A stretch of 64,000 nt of DNA from Streptomyces californicus (GCF_000717645.1 NZ_JNZZ01000011.1:62001-126000), one strand, 5' to 3'. Shown: positions 33,659 through 42,231, counted from the stretch's first letter. Made by a program: numbers and translations. The notes: a model not told the origin generated them from the sequence alone.

Positions 33659-34882
33659 TCAGAGGACGGAGATACCGAGGGGTCGGTTGCCTGCCGCCAG
33701 CCGGACGGGTTCGCTCTTCTCGTCGTCCAGGTCGACGACCGTGATCCCGTTCCAGTGGCCGTCGCGGGTGAACCCGCCGGTCACGTACGCCGTGCGGCCG
33801 TCCTTCGACACCGCCACGTCCTCGTGCGGCCCGTCCAGCGGAACGATCCGCTCCGTGCCGTCCGGGGCCCGGACGGTCAGCGAGGGGTCCTCGTCGTCCG
33901 GGCCGATCGGTCCGGTGCCCACCACGAGGAGCGTGCCGTCGGAGGTCAGGGCCGCCCCGTGCTGGTGGGTGTTCGCGGTCATCCGCTCGATCGCCACCCT
34001 GCCGGTGCGCGGGTCGAGCACGGCGAGCCGCTCCCCCTCGAAGGGCAGCAGCAACGCGCCGTCCGAGGGGCGTACGACGGCGTAGTGCGGCTTCAGCCAG
34101 GAGCCGAGCCCGCCCTCGGTGCCGTACGGGGCGACCTCCATACGCCGGGTCGCCAGGGTGTCCGCGTCCACCGCCGTCACGTCGAACGAGTCGTGGTCGG
34201 TGGCGTACACCTCGCGGCCGTCCGGTGAGACGTCCACGTCGAAGGGGCGCATGCCGACCCGGGCGGTGCCGGTGACCTCGCGGGTCGCGGTGTCGATGAC
34301 CTCGACGGCGCCGTCGCGGCCGGGCACGTTGACGCCGACGTAGACGTGCCCGCCGTCCGGGGCCATCGCGATGCCCATGCCGCCGCCCCGGTACTCCCCG
34401 GTGGTGACGGGGCCGGACTCCGTCGCGTACGGGATCAGCGCGAGCCGGGTCCGCTGCCGGGTGTCGACGACCGCGACGCCCTCGGCGGTGGCGACCCAGG
34501 CGCGGCCGTCCTCGCCGACGACGAGTCCGTAGGGCGCGGTTCCGGCCTTCACCGAGGCGATGGGGGCGCCGCCCCTCCCCGACCCGTCCGGCCCCGGGTC
34601 GACGAAGGTCACGGTGTCGGCCCCGAAGTCGGCGACGAGGAGGGTGCCCTCGGGGGTGCGGCCGGCGGGGGAACGGGACGGGTCGGGGGCGGCCGTTCCG
34701 CCGGACGGGGCGGTCGTGGCCGGGGTGGCCGACGCCTCCGGGGCCGCCCCCGGCGCGCCGGTCCCGCACCCGGCGAGCAGGGCGGCGGCGAGGAGGCCGA
34801 GGGAGGTGCGGCGGACCGGGGCGGTGCGGCGGGTCGGGGCGGTGCGGGCCCCCGCCGGACGGGCCGCGGCGGCTCTTCTCAT
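33659..34882 (-). CDS. YncE-like beta-propeller lipoprotein
   Basis: This 407-residue exported protein has a lipobox LLAGC at about residues 35-39 and a Thr/Pro/Ala-rich linker to about residue 75. A seven-bladed propeller-like repeat region follows, with YVTN-type blades: GTLLVADFGADTVTFVD, GRAWVATAEGVAVVD, GGHVYVGVNVPGRDGAVEVID, GREVYATDHDSFDVTAVD, GALLLPFEGERLAVLD and GRTAYVTGGFTRDGHWNGITVVD. Such proteins bind cell-surface or redox partners in some cases, but the function here is unknown. It lies 45 bases upstream, in the transcription sense, of nothing obvious; the hbpS-like gene precedes it in the same orientation and may share a transcript. Confidence 0.88.
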   Translation of the reverse strand: MRRAAAARPAGARTAPTRRTAPVRRTSLGLLAAALLAGCGTGAPGAAPEASATPATTAPSGGTAAPDPSRSPAGRTPEGTLLVADFGADTVTFVDPGPDGSGRGGAPIASVKAGTAPYGLVVGEDGRAWVATAEGVAVVDTRQRTRLALIPYATESGPVTTGEYRGGGMGIAMAPDGGHVYVGVNVPGRDGAVEVIDTATREVTGTARVGMRPFDVDVSPDGREVYATDHDSFDVTAVDADTLATRRMEVAPYGTEGGLGSWLKPHYAVVRPSDGALLLPFEGERLAVLDPRTGRVAIERMTANTHQHGAALTSDGTLLVVGTGPIGPDDEDPSLTVRAPDGTERIVPLDGPHEDVAVSKDGRTAYVTGGFTRDGHWNGITVVDLDDEKSEPVRLAAGNRPLGISVL

Positions 34883-34927
34883 GGGTGCTCCGTTCCCGTC
34901 GGTCGTGCGGAGGGGCGGTGGCGGCGG

Positions 34928-35485
34928 CTACCGGCCGAGGGCGGCGACGCCGGCGCGGGCGAACTTCTCGTCGAGGTCGCCGCTGGGCGCGCCGGCCACG
35001 CCGATGCCCGCCACCGGGGCGCCCTTGACCTGCACCGGGGCTCCGCCGCCGAGGAACAGGGTGCCAGGGATGTCCTTCAGGTTCGGCGCCTGCTCCAGGC
35101 GCTTGACCAGCTCGGAGGTGGGGGCGTTCCAGGAGACGGCGGTGTACGCCTTCTTCACCGCGGACTCGGGGGACTGCGGGCCCGCGCCGTCGCCGCGCAG
35201 GGAGACGATGGTGTTGCCGTTGCGGTCGACGACCGCGACGGAGATCCGCTGGTTCTCCTTCTTCGCCGCGTCGAGCGTGGCCTGTGCGGCCCTGGTGGCG
35301 GCGGCGACGGTCAGGTGCGTCGTCTGCTGGAGGTTGCGGTCGGCGGTGTCGGCCTTGACCGCGGCGGCGGGGGCGGCCGCCGGGGAGGAGGCGCTCGCGG
35401 ACATCGCGCCGAACGTGCCGGCCCCGAGGGCGGCGACGAGGACGGCGCCGGTGACGACACGGGTGCGCGGCGACAGCTTCTTCAT
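34928..35485 (-). CDS. hbpS: HbpS-like secreted heme-binding sensor protein (GlcG/HbpS family)
   Basis: This 185-residue exported protein starts MKKLSPRTRVVTGAVLVAALGAGTFGAMSASA. The GlcG/HbpS domain fills residues 55-185: LTVAAATRAAQATLDAAKKENQRISVAVVDRNGNTIVSLRGDG, SAVKKAYTAVSWNAPTSEL and GGGAPVQVKGAPVAGIGVAGA. In S. reticuli, HbpS is an extracellular octamer that binds heme and iron and controls the SenS sensor kinase during redox stress. Here a SenS-like kinase and SenR-like regulator gene are divergent and adjacent, supporting the same three-part system. The start follows AAGGAG with ideal spacing; longer in-frame codons upstream run through the promoter. Confidence 0.9.
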   Translation of the reverse strand: MKKLSPRTRVVTGAVLVAALGAGTFGAMSASASSPAAAPAAAVKADTADRNLQQTTHLTVAAATRAAQATLDAAKKENQRISVAVVDRNGNTIVSLRGDGAGPQSPESAVKKAYTAVSWNAPTSELVKRLEQAPNLKDIPGTLFLGGGAPVQVKGAPVAGIGVAGAPSGDLDEKFARAGVAALGR

Positions 35486-35594
35486 GGTGGCTCCTTGGTG
35501 ATCCGGGTGTCTGGCTCCGGTATCGATACTCCCGGCGGATTCCGCCCCGTACGGTCGGCGTACCGGCTGGAAGCGGCGGGCGGGACGGCCGACG

Positions 35595-35624
35595 CCCCCG
35601 TCAGCCGATCGGCTGATGCGGGGG
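35595..35624. promoter_or_regulatory. Palindromic site between hbpS and senS
   Basis: TCAGCCG-AT-CGGCTGA (35601-35616) is a perfect inverted repeat, extended by CCCCCG and CGGGGG outside a 2-base asymmetry. It lies 110 bases from the hbpS start and about 62 from the senS start. It is a candidate SenR operator. Confidence 0.5.
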
Positions 35625-35685
35625 TGGCCGGATGGGGTCACCATGGAGGATCCGTGCAGGTCAGCGATGGAACGTGAGGTACGTG

Positions 35686-36963
35686 GTGGAGCACCGCATC
35701 GGTTCGCCGGACGCGGAGGGGACCGAGGCCGGGGGCCTCGGAGCCGCCGGGTCCGACCCCGACGCGCGCCGGCTCGCCCTCCTCATGCACGCCGCGTTCT
35801 TCCTGCTGCTGGGGGCCTCGCTGACCCGGTTCCTGATGCGGCACCCGGGCGAGGCCCGCACCCCGTGGATCATCGCGCTGTCGATCACCCTGGCGGTGCT
35901 GTACCTGCTGGGCCCGGTCCTCGGGTCGCGCCCCACCCCGCGCCGGGTCGCCTGGCTCGGGGTGCTCGTCGTCGTGTGGATGGTGCTGGTCGTGCTGGCG
36001 CCGAGTTTCGCCTGGTGCGCGGTGCCGCTGTTCTACACCGGGCTGCGCATCCTGCCGCCGCGCGCGGCGCTCGCGCTCGTCGCCCTGCTCACCGTGTTCG
36101 TCGTGGCCGCGCAACTGCGCCTGGCGACCGGGTTCGACCCGAACCTGGTGCTCGCCCCGCCCGCCGTCGCCGCCGTGGCGACCGCCGTCTTCGTCCACAT
36201 GCGGCGCCAGGCGGTACGCCAGCGGGAACTGGCCGCCCGCCAGCGCGAGCTGATCGGCGACCTGCTGCGGACCCGCCGCGAACTCGCCGCCACCGAGCGG
36301 CGCGAGGGCACCCTCGCCGAACGCCAGCGGCTCTCCATGGAGATCCACGACACCCTGGCGCAGGGCCTGTCCAGCCAGCAGATGCTGCTCCAGGCGGCCG
36401 ACCGCACCTGGGACGCCGACCCGGAGGCCGCCCGCCGCCACGTCCGTACGGCCACCGGCATCGCGGAACGCAATCTCGCCGAGGCCCGCCGCTTCGTCCA
36501 CGACCTGGCCCCGGCCGATCTCGCGGCGGGCGGCGGCCTGGAGGCGGCCCTGCACGCGCTGGCGGCCCGCGAGAGCGCCCAGGCGGCGGGGGCGTTCACC
36601 GTCCGCTGCCATGTGGAGGGGGCCCCGGCCGCGTCGCTGCCGGACCGGGTCCAGTCGGCTCTGCTGCGCATCGCCCAGGGGGCCCTGGCCAACGTACGGG
36701 AGCACGCCGGGGCTACCGCCGCCGGGCTGACCCTGACCCACCTCGACGACCGGGTGGTCCTGGACGTCGGCGACAACGGCCGGGGCTTCACCGCCGAACC
36801 CGAGGGCGTACGCGGCGCCCGCGCCGTACGCGGCCACGGGCTGCCGGCGATGCGGGCGCGGGTGCGGCAGCTCGGCGGAACGCTCACTGTCGAGTCGGCT
36901 CCGGGCGAGGGCACGGTGCTCTCCGCCGAGGTTCCGCTCACCACCACGGAGGACCCCGCATGA
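35686..36963 (+). CDS. senS: SenS-like membrane sensor histidine kinase
   Basis: This kinase of the NarL-partner class has about 425 residues. About five membrane segments lie between residues 30 and 175 (LLMHAAFFLLLGASLTRFLM, IIALSITLAVLYLLGPVL, VAWLGVLVVVWMVLVVLAP, the LVALLTVFVVAAQL region and PPAVAAVATAVFV), as in S. reticuli SenS. The HisKA_3 box is RQRLSMEIHDTLAQGLSSQ, with the phospho-acceptor His at about residue 221. The HATPase part shows ALANVREHAGAT (N box), DVGDNGRGF and GHGLPAMRARV. I chose GTG 35686, six bases after GAGG; GTG 35683 is also possible. The stop overlaps the senR ATG. The input signal is probably relayed by HbpS. Confidence 0.92.
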   Translation: MEHRIGSPDAEGTEAGGLGAAGSDPDARRLALLMHAAFFLLLGASLTRFLMRHPGEARTPWIIALSITLAVLYLLGPVLGSRPTPRRVAWLGVLVVVWMVLVVLAPSFAWCAVPLFYTGLRILPPRAALALVALLTVFVVAAQLRLATGFDPNLVLAPPAVAAVATAVFVHMRRQAVRQRELAARQRELIGDLLRTRRELAATERREGTLAERQRLSMEIHDTLAQGLSSQQMLLQAADRTWDADPEAARRHVRTATGIAERNLAEARRFVHDLAPADLAAGGGLEAALHALAARESAQAAGAFTVRCHVEGAPAASLPDRVQSALLRIAQGALANVREHAGATAAGLTLTHLDDRVVLDVGDNGRGFTAEPEGVRGARAVRGHGLPAMRARVRQLGGTLTVESAPGEGTVLSAEVPLTTTEDPA

Positions 36964-37604
36964 CCGAGACGCCCCCGGCCCCCGCCCGCGTCCGCATCCT
37001 GCTCTGCGACGACCACGTGGTCGTGCGGGCCGGGCTGCTCGCGCTCCTGGGCAGCGAACCGGACATCGAGGTCGTCGGCGAGGCCGGCAGCGGCGAGGAG
37101 GCCGTGGTGCTCGCCGCCCGCCTCGCCCCGGACGTCGTCCTCATGGACCTCCAGCTCGGCGAGGGCATCGACGGCGTCGAGGCGACCCGCCGCATCGCGG
37201 CCGACGGCACGGCCCACGTCCTGGTGCTGACCACGTACGACACCGACGCCGACATCACCCGGGCCATCGAGGCGGGCGCCACCGGCTACCTGCTCAAGGC
37301 GGAACGCCCCGAGGAGCTGTTCGCGGCGATCCGGTCCGCCGCCCAGGGCCGCACCACGCTCTCGGCCCCCGTCGCCAGCCGGGTCATGGCCCGCATGCGC
37401 AGCCCCCGCCCCTCTCTCACCGACCGCGAACGCGACATCCTGGCCCAGCTCTCCCAGGGCCTCGGCAACCGCGACATCGCCCGCGCCCTGTTCATCAGCG
37501 AGGCCACGGTCAAGACCCACCTGAGCCGGATCTACGACAAGCTGGGCGTCGACACCCGCGCGGGCGCGGTCGCGGTGGCGAAGGAGCAGCGGCTGCTGCC
37601 GTGA
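36960..37604 (+). CDS. senR: SenR-like response regulator, NarL/LuxR type
   Basis: This 214-residue regulator has a receiver domain with the acidic pocket LLCDDHV, phospho-acceptor Asp63 in VVLMDLQLG, the Thr in VLVLTTYDTD and Lys in GYLLKAERPEEL. A LuxR-type helix-turn-helix ends the protein (SLTDRERDILAQLSQGLGNRDIARALFISEATVKTHLSRIYDKLGV). Its ATG overlaps the kinase stop (ATGA, 36960-36963). In S. reticuli SenR activates redox-defence genes such as a catalase-peroxidase; no such gene is adjacent here, so the target is elsewhere or is the hbpS promoter. Confidence 0.94.
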   Translation: MTETPPAPARVRILLCDDHVVVRAGLLALLGSEPDIEVVGEAGSGEEAVVLAARLAPDVVLMDLQLGEGIDGVEATRRIAADGTAHVLVLTTYDTDADITRAIEAGATGYLLKAERPEELFAAIRSAAQGRTTLSAPVASRVMARMRSPRPSLTDRERDILAQLSQGLGNRDIARALFISEATVKTHLSRIYDKLGVDTRAGAVAVAKEQRLLP

Positions 37605-37673
37605 GCCGGACAACCGCAGGCCCCTCCGGCCCCCCGGACCCCCGGGCCCCTCCGCGCCGCCTCCCGCCCTCCG

Positions 37674-37919
37674 TCAGCCGTCGCCGAAGACCGCGTCGGC
37701 GCTCGGCGCGGTGACGGCCCGCTCGAACCACACGTCGAGCACGGCGAGATCCGTGCACGCGGAGACGCGCTGCCGCGCCGCTTCCGGCACCGGCACCCCG
37801 CGCAGATCGAGAATCCGCAGAATGTCCTCCGCCCGGCCTTCCAGACGGCCTTCCACACGCCCCTCGTCGCGGAAGCTCTCAGCGACGAAACCGCGGAAGT
37901 GACGGAGACCAGTGCCCAT
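37674..37919 (-). pseudogene. Remnant of an Rpn-type nuclease/transposase-associated protein
   Basis: This 81-residue open frame, MGTGLRHFRGFVAESFRDEGRVEGRLEGRAEDILRILDLRGVPVPE..., matches only the C-terminal tail of longer Streptomyces Rpn-family (PD-(D/E)XK nuclease, transposase_31-like) proteins: the EGRVEGRLEGRAE-type repeat, then a short helical end. The catalytic N-terminal 200 or so residues are missing; upstream DNA is the promoter of another gene. A good GGAGGA ribosome site precedes the ATG at 37919, so the stub might still be translated. The frame is open to 38015 with family-like sequence (AREIWRNLMGTG). Confidence 0.6.
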
Positions 37920-38058
37920 CAGGTTCCTCCAGATCTCACGGGCCGGGGTGGACTGACCATGCGCCGAGGCTAAAAACGGATCGGCATATGCGTACGGCCT
38001 ATTCGTCACCCTCACCCGATCGTGTCAGCCCCGCCCCCGGGCATGACACCATCGAACC

Positions 38059-38556
38059 GTGCTCGACATCGGCTACTCCCTCTCCCGCCGCTTCCCCGAT
38101 CCCCCGCAGACCGACTACCGCCGCGCGGACGTCCGGGCGCTGCGGCACGATCTCTTCTCCGGTGACGTGTACCTCGCGGACACCAAGGAGGACCGCGAGC
38201 TGTCCACAGCCTGGGGATGGGTGCCGGTGCTCGACTTCGCGTGGGCGCTGTGCGACATCGTCGAGCGGATCGACCAGGACCCGCGCGGCAACCGGTCGCA
38301 CCGGCGGCAGTACGCGGAGCTGGACTTCACCGAGTCGTCGGACGTCATGATCTTCGAGCGGCGCTTCGGGTGGGTGGACGTCGAGGCGGACTGGATGCCC
38401 GGCGACGAGCCGCCGCTCACCTTCGGCCACTCCCTCCTGCGCCGTGAGGCCCGCGACTTCCTGCACGACCTGATCGCCGACCTGGCCGACCTGCACGACG
38501 GGCTGGCCGACAACCCCGTGATCTGGGACCTCCAGGCCCGCTTCCCCCGCGTCTGA
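38059..38556 (+). CDS. Hypothetical protein
   Basis: This 165-residue acidic, soluble protein begins MLDIGYSLSRRFPDPPQTDYRRADVRALRHDLFSGDVYLADTKEDRE. It has a Trp-rich middle (TAWGWVPVLDFAWALCDIVERI) and ends in a helical FLHDLIADLADLHDGLADNPVIWDLQ segment. It looks like a member of a small actinobacterial family of unknown function, resembling immunity-type proteins in size and acidity, but I cannot name it. The GTG start has no Shine-Dalgarno sequence. It is divergent from the Rpn remnant and convergent with the pentapeptide-repeat gene, and coding bias is normal for the genome. Confidence 0.75.
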   Translation: MLDIGYSLSRRFPDPPQTDYRRADVRALRHDLFSGDVYLADTKEDRELSTAWGWVPVLDFAWALCDIVERIDQDPRGNRSHRRQYAELDFTESSDVMIFERRFGWVDVEADWMPGDEPPLTFGHSLLRREARDFLHDLIADLADLHDGLADNPVIWDLQARFPRV

Positions 38557-38565
38557 GGTCCGCCC

Positions 38566-39249
38566 TCACGGCTCCACCCGCACCCCGATCTGCGCCGCGA
38601 ACGCCGGGGCCAGCTCCATCAGCTGCGGCGGGCTGATCACCGCGCCCGCCAACCGGTCCACCCCCCGGGCGATGTCCAGCTCGGCCACGGCGCGCAGGTC
38701 CACCGACTCCAGCCGGACCCCGCTGAGGTCCGCCCGCTTCAGCACGCAGTCGCGGAACTCGACCCGCACCAGGTGGGCGTCCCCGAAGTCCGGCTCGGAC
38801 AGGACGCAGCCCTCGAAGACGACGTCCTTGAGCCGGGCCTTGCGCAGGTTCAGATAGTCGATCTTGCCGCCCCGCACCACCACCCGCTCCAGCACCGCCC
38901 CGTGCAGCTGCACCCCGCCGAGGCGGGCGTCCACCACCTCCACGTCCCGCAGCGACGCCTCCGCGAGGTCCGTGCCCACGCCCCGTACGCCGGTCAGGAC
39001 GGAGTCGATGAAGCGGGCCCGTGCCAGCTCCGTACGGTCGAGGGCGCAGCTCTCCAGCGCGCAGTCCAGGAACCGCGCGCCCCGCCCCGAGGCGTCGGTC
39101 AGGTCCGTCCCGTCGAACCGCAGCCCGTCGTAGTCCCCGTCCGGCTCCAGGCCCTCCCCCTCGTACGGGACGAGCGGGGGCAGCCGGACCTCCGGCCGCC
39201 GTGCCGCCGCCACACCCGCCGTGCTCTTCTTCCTGCCGCTCGCTGCCAT
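38566..39249 (-). CDS. Pentapeptide repeat protein
   Basis: This 227-residue protein has residues about 40-190 built from A(D/N)LXX-type five-residue repeats (YDGLRFDGTDLTDASGRGARFLDCALESC, ARLGGVQLHGAVLERVVV, DYLNLRKARLKDVVFEGC, AHLVRVEFRDCVLKRADLSG), which fold as a right-handed quadrilateral beta-helix. Some such proteins mimic DNA and protect gyrase (Qnr-like), but the sequence gives no evidence for that here. The C-terminus ends SPPQLMELAPAFAAQIGVRVEP, as in related Streptomyces proteins. I chose ATG 39249; CACGAT six bases upstream is a plausible -10 for a leaderless mRNA. Convergent neighbour on its 3' side. Confidence 0.88.
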   Translation of the reverse strand: MAASGRKKSTAGVAAARRPEVRLPPLVPYEGEGLEPDGDYDGLRFDGTDLTDASGRGARFLDCALESCALDRTELARARFIDSVLTGVRGVGTDLAEASLRDVEVVDARLGGVQLHGAVLERVVVRGGKIDYLNLRKARLKDVVFEGCVLSEPDFGDAHLVRVEFRDCVLKRADLSGVRLESVDLRAVAELDIARGVDRLAGAVISPPQLMELAPAFAAQIGVRVEP

Positions 39250-39351
39250 GCCCCCATCGTGACGCACGCCACTGACAGCGCCCCGCCCGCGATGTCACGC
39301 GCGGGCCGCCCCGATCCGTCGCATCATCAAAGACGCGAAGGAGATCCAGCC

Positions 39352-40569
39352 ATGGAGCACATCCACGTCATCGGCGGCGGGCTCGCCGGGCTGACCGCCG
39401 CGATCACCGCGGCCGAGTCCGGCGCCCGGACCACCCTGTACGAGAGCCACCGGACCATCGGCGGCCGGGCCAGGACCGCCGACGGGCCGTACCGCGTCAA
39501 CGAGGGCCCGCACGCCCTCTACCGGCACGGGCCGCACGCCGCCTGGCTCGCCCGGCGCGGGCTGCTCGGCCCCCTCGTCTCCGTACCACTCCGCGCGGGC
39601 CTCGGCTTCCGCTTCCGCCGCACCGGGGCCCTCCGCCGGACCCCGCCCGCGGCCCTGCTGCGGCTCGCCCGCCGGAGCCCCGGCTCCGCCCCGGTGGACA
39701 GCGGCTTCCTGGACTGGGCCACCGGCCGGGTCGGGGCCGCCGGGGCGCGGGCGGCCGCGCACTTCGCCGCCGCAGCGCTCTTCCACCACGACCCCGGGTC
39801 GCTCTCCGCCCGGTTCGTCCAGGAGCGCCTCGTCCGGCTCGCCTCGCTGCCGCCCGAGGCCCGCTACCCGGTCGGCGGGTGGGGGCCGCTGGCCGAACGG
39901 CTGGCCGGCCACGCGCGCGCCCTCGGGGTCGCCGTCGAGACGGGCGCCCGCGTCGACACCCGGACGCTCGGCGAGCTGGCCAGGACCGGGCCGGTGGTGG
40001 TGGCCACCTCCCTCGCCGCCGCCCACACCCTGCTCGGCGATCCGTCCCTCACCTGGGACAGCGGCCGCACCGTCCTGGTGGACCTGGCGGTACGCACCCG
40101 GCGCGGCGACGCGTTCGTCGTCTCCGACCTGGACGCCCCGGGCTGGCTGGAACGGTTCACCGCCCAGGACCCCGGGCTCGCCCCGGCCGGCGAACAGCTG
40201 CTCCAGGGCCAGTTCCCGATCGGCCCGGACGCGCGCCGGGCCGAGGGCGTCGCCCGCGCGGACGCCCTTCTCGACCTCGGCTTCCCCGGCTGGCGGGAGC
40301 GGACGACCTGGCGGGCCGAGGCGCTGGCCGACGGCCGCACCGGGGCCGTGGACCGGCCCGGGACCACCTGGCGGGACCGGCCCTCCGTCGTCCGGGGCGA
40401 CGACGTCTTCCTGGCGGGCGACCAGGTCGCCGCCCCCGGGCTGCTCAGCGAGGTCTCCTTCACCAGCGGCCTGGAAGCGGCGCTGCTCGCCGTGAAGGCC
40501 GCCGCCCGCCGCTCCGCCACCGGCCGCGGCTCCGGCCCGGCCACCGGGGTTGACCTCAAGCGGACCTGA
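39352..40569 (+). CDS. NAD(P)/FAD-binding oxidoreductase, phytoene-desaturase-like
   Basis: This 405-residue flavoprotein opens with the dinucleotide fold HIHVIGGGLAGLTAAITAAESGARTTLYESHRTIGGRART, the pattern of amine oxidase/phytoene desaturase (CrtI-like) proteins. The C-terminal flavin-contact motif is VFLAGDQVAAPGLLSEVSFTSGLEAAL. The substrate is unknown. It is shorter than carotenoid desaturases (about 490-510 residues), and no carotenoid genes are nearby, so a carotenoid role is not supported. Start: GAAGGAG lies seven bases before the ATG at 39352. The frame upstream is a shadow of the opposite-strand pentapeptide gene. A quinone-reductase-like gene follows after 84 bases. Confidence 0.88.
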   Translation: MEHIHVIGGGLAGLTAAITAAESGARTTLYESHRTIGGRARTADGPYRVNEGPHALYRHGPHAAWLARRGLLGPLVSVPLRAGLGFRFRRTGALRRTPPAALLRLARRSPGSAPVDSGFLDWATGRVGAAGARAAAHFAAAALFHHDPGSLSARFVQERLVRLASLPPEARYPVGGWGPLAERLAGHARALGVAVETGARVDTRTLGELARTGPVVVATSLAAAHTLLGDPSLTWDSGRTVLVDLAVRTRRGDAFVVSDLDAPGWLERFTAQDPGLAPAGEQLLQGQFPIGPDARRAEGVARADALLDLGFPGWRERTTWRAEALADGRTGAVDRPGTTWRDRPSVVRGDDVFLAGDQVAAPGLLSEVSFTSGLEAALLAVKAAARRSATGRGSGPATGVDLKRT

Positions 40570-40653
40570 GGTACGAGGGTGGGCCCGCAGCCCGCCGCAG
40601 CCCGCCGCAGCGGCGGGCGGGACCGCCCGGACCGCCACCCGTGGGAGACCGCC

Positions 40654-41655
40654 ATGCACGCCGTACGCCTTCACGCCTTCGGTCCCGCCGAGAACCTCGT
40701 GCACGAGGTGACGGAGGACCCCGTGCCCGGACCCGGCCAGGTCCGCATCGCCGTCGCGGCGGCCGGGGTGCACGTACTGGACACGGCCCTGCGGGAGGGG
40801 GCGGCGGGCCCCTACGCGGCTCCGGCCACCCTGCCCACCGTGCCCGGCCGGGAGGTCGCCGGGACCGTCGAGTCGGTCGGCGAGGGTGTCGACGCCGACT
40901 GGCTCGGCCGACGCGTGGTCGCCCACATCGGGCAGGCGCCGGGCGGGTACGCCGAACTCGCCGTCACCGAGGCGGAACGGCTCCACGAGATCCCGGACGG
41001 GCTCGACGCCGCCGAGGCCGTCGCCATGATCGGCACCGGTCGCACCGCCCTCGGCATCCTCGGTTTCACCCCGCTCGGCCCGGACTCCGTGGCCCTCGTC
41101 ACGGCGGCGGCGGGCGGGATCGGCACTCTCCTCGTGCAGTACGCGAAGAACGCGGGCGCCACGGTGATCGCCCTGGCCGGGGGCCCGGCGAAGGTGGCGC
41201 GGGCGGCGGAGAACGGGGCCGACCTCGCTCTCGACTACACCCTCCCCGACTGGCCGCGCGCGGCCCGTACGTACCTCGACGGGCGGGGGCTGCGGGCCAC
41301 GCTCGTGTACGACGCGGTCGGCGGCGCCACCGCTCGCGCCGCCGTCGACCTCCTCGGCCCCGGCGGACAGCACGTCGTCTACGGCTGGTCCGGCGAGGGG
41401 CTCCAGGACGGGCAGCCGCTCGCCTTCTCCGCCGAGGAACTGGCCGAACGCTCCATCACCTCCGCGTCCGTCCTGGGACCGCGGCTGGTCGAGCGGGGCG
41501 GCGGCCTGCGCGCCCTGGAGACCCGCGCCCTCGCCGAAGCGGCCGCCGGCCGGCTGCGCCCCGCCGTCCAGCGCTACCCGCTCGCCGAGGCCGCCGCCGC
41601 GCACCGCGCGCTGGAGACCCGGGGGACGATGGGCAAGGTGGTCCTGGAACCGTGA
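40654..41655 (+). CDS. Zinc-independent alcohol dehydrogenase / quinone oxidoreductase family protein
   Basis: This 333-residue medium-chain dehydrogenase/reductase is of the NADPH:quinone reductase (QOR) type. The N-terminal GroES-like domain starts MHAVRLHAFGPAENLVHEVTEDPVPGPGQVRIAV and has PTVPGREVAGTVESVG. The nucleotide-binding fold is ALVTAAAGGIGTLLVQYAKNAGATVIAL, with VYDAVGGATARAAVDLLGPGGQHVVYGWSG later. The Cys ligands of zinc alcohol dehydrogenases are absent. The C-terminal sequence RYPLAEAAAAHRALETRGTMGKVVL is typical. The substrate is unknown, probably an enone or quinone. A GGGAG site precedes the ATG. Confidence 0.9.
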   Translation: MHAVRLHAFGPAENLVHEVTEDPVPGPGQVRIAVAAAGVHVLDTALREGAAGPYAAPATLPTVPGREVAGTVESVGEGVDADWLGRRVVAHIGQAPGGYAELAVTEAERLHEIPDGLDAAEAVAMIGTGRTALGILGFTPLGPDSVALVTAAAGGIGTLLVQYAKNAGATVIALAGGPAKVARAAENGADLALDYTLPDWPRAARTYLDGRGLRATLVYDAVGGATARAAVDLLGPGGQHVVYGWSGEGLQDGQPLAFSAEELAERSITSASVLGPRLVERGGGLRALETRALAEAAAGRLRPAVQRYPLAEAAAAHRALETRGTMGKVVLEP

Positions 41656-41736
41656 CCGGGCGGGGGGCCGGGGGCGCGGGCGGCCAGGGCACGTCGGCCA
41701 TGACCGCACCTCCCCCGGCACGCCGGCCCCGGCGTC

Positions 41737-42231
41737 TCAGGCCCCCGCGCCGCGCCCGTCCCCGCCCCCGAGGCGGGCCAGCGCGTCGTCCGTCAGCCGG
41801 TACACCGTCCACTCGTCCTGCGGCCGGGCGCCCAGGGACTCGTAGAACGCGATGGACGGGGTGTTCCAGTTCAGCACCGACCACTCCAGCCGCTCGTACC
41901 CGCGCTCCACGCAGATCCGGGCCAGCTCGGTCAGCAGCGCCTTGCCGTGGCCGCCGCCGCGCCGCTCCGGACGGACGTACAGGTCCTCCAGGTAGATCCC
42001 GTGCACCCCGCGCCAGGTGGAGAAGTTGAGGAACCACAGGGCGAAGCCGATCACCTCGCCGTCGTCGGCCGTCGCCACGTGGGCGTACGCGGCGGGGCGG
42101 TCGCCGAACAGGGCCTGGGCCAAGTGCTCCTCGGTGGCGACGACCTCGTCGAGGGCCTTCTCGTACGTGGCGAGCTCGCGCACCAGGGCGTGCAGGACGG
42201 GGACGTCGTCAGGTGTGGCGGTACGAATCAT
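41737..42231 (-). CDS. GNAT acetyltransferase, diamine N-acetyltransferase-like
   Basis: This 164-residue acetyl-CoA-dependent N-acetyltransferase starts MIRTATPDDVPVLHALVRELATYEKALDEVVATEEHL. It has a typical spermidine/thialysine acetyltransferase core (GFALWFLNFSTWRGVHGIYLEDLYVRPERRGGGHGKALL), where RRGGGHG is the CoA pyrophosphate loop. The ending LEWSVLNWNTPSIAFYESLGARP is the conserved strand and helix with the Tyr general acid. The natural substrate (polyamine, thialysine or peptide) is not decided. TAGGCT (42238-42243) lies six bases upstream of the ATG with no Shine-Dalgarno sequence, suggesting a leaderless mRNA. It is convergent with the quinone-reductase-like gene. Confidence 0.9.
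   Translation of the reverse strand: MIRTATPDDVPVLHALVRELATYEKALDEVVATEEHLAQALFGDRPAAYAHVATADDGEVIGFALWFLNFSTWRGVHGIYLEDLYVRPERRGGGHGKALLTELARICVERGYERLEWSVLNWNTPSIAFYESLGARPQDEWTVYRLTDDALARLGGGDGRGAGA

Noticed and set aside
39352-40569. A carotenoid biosynthesis gene (crtI)
   Set aside because: Protein is about 100 residues shorter than CrtI and no other carotenoid genes are nearby; only the general flavoprotein fold is supported.
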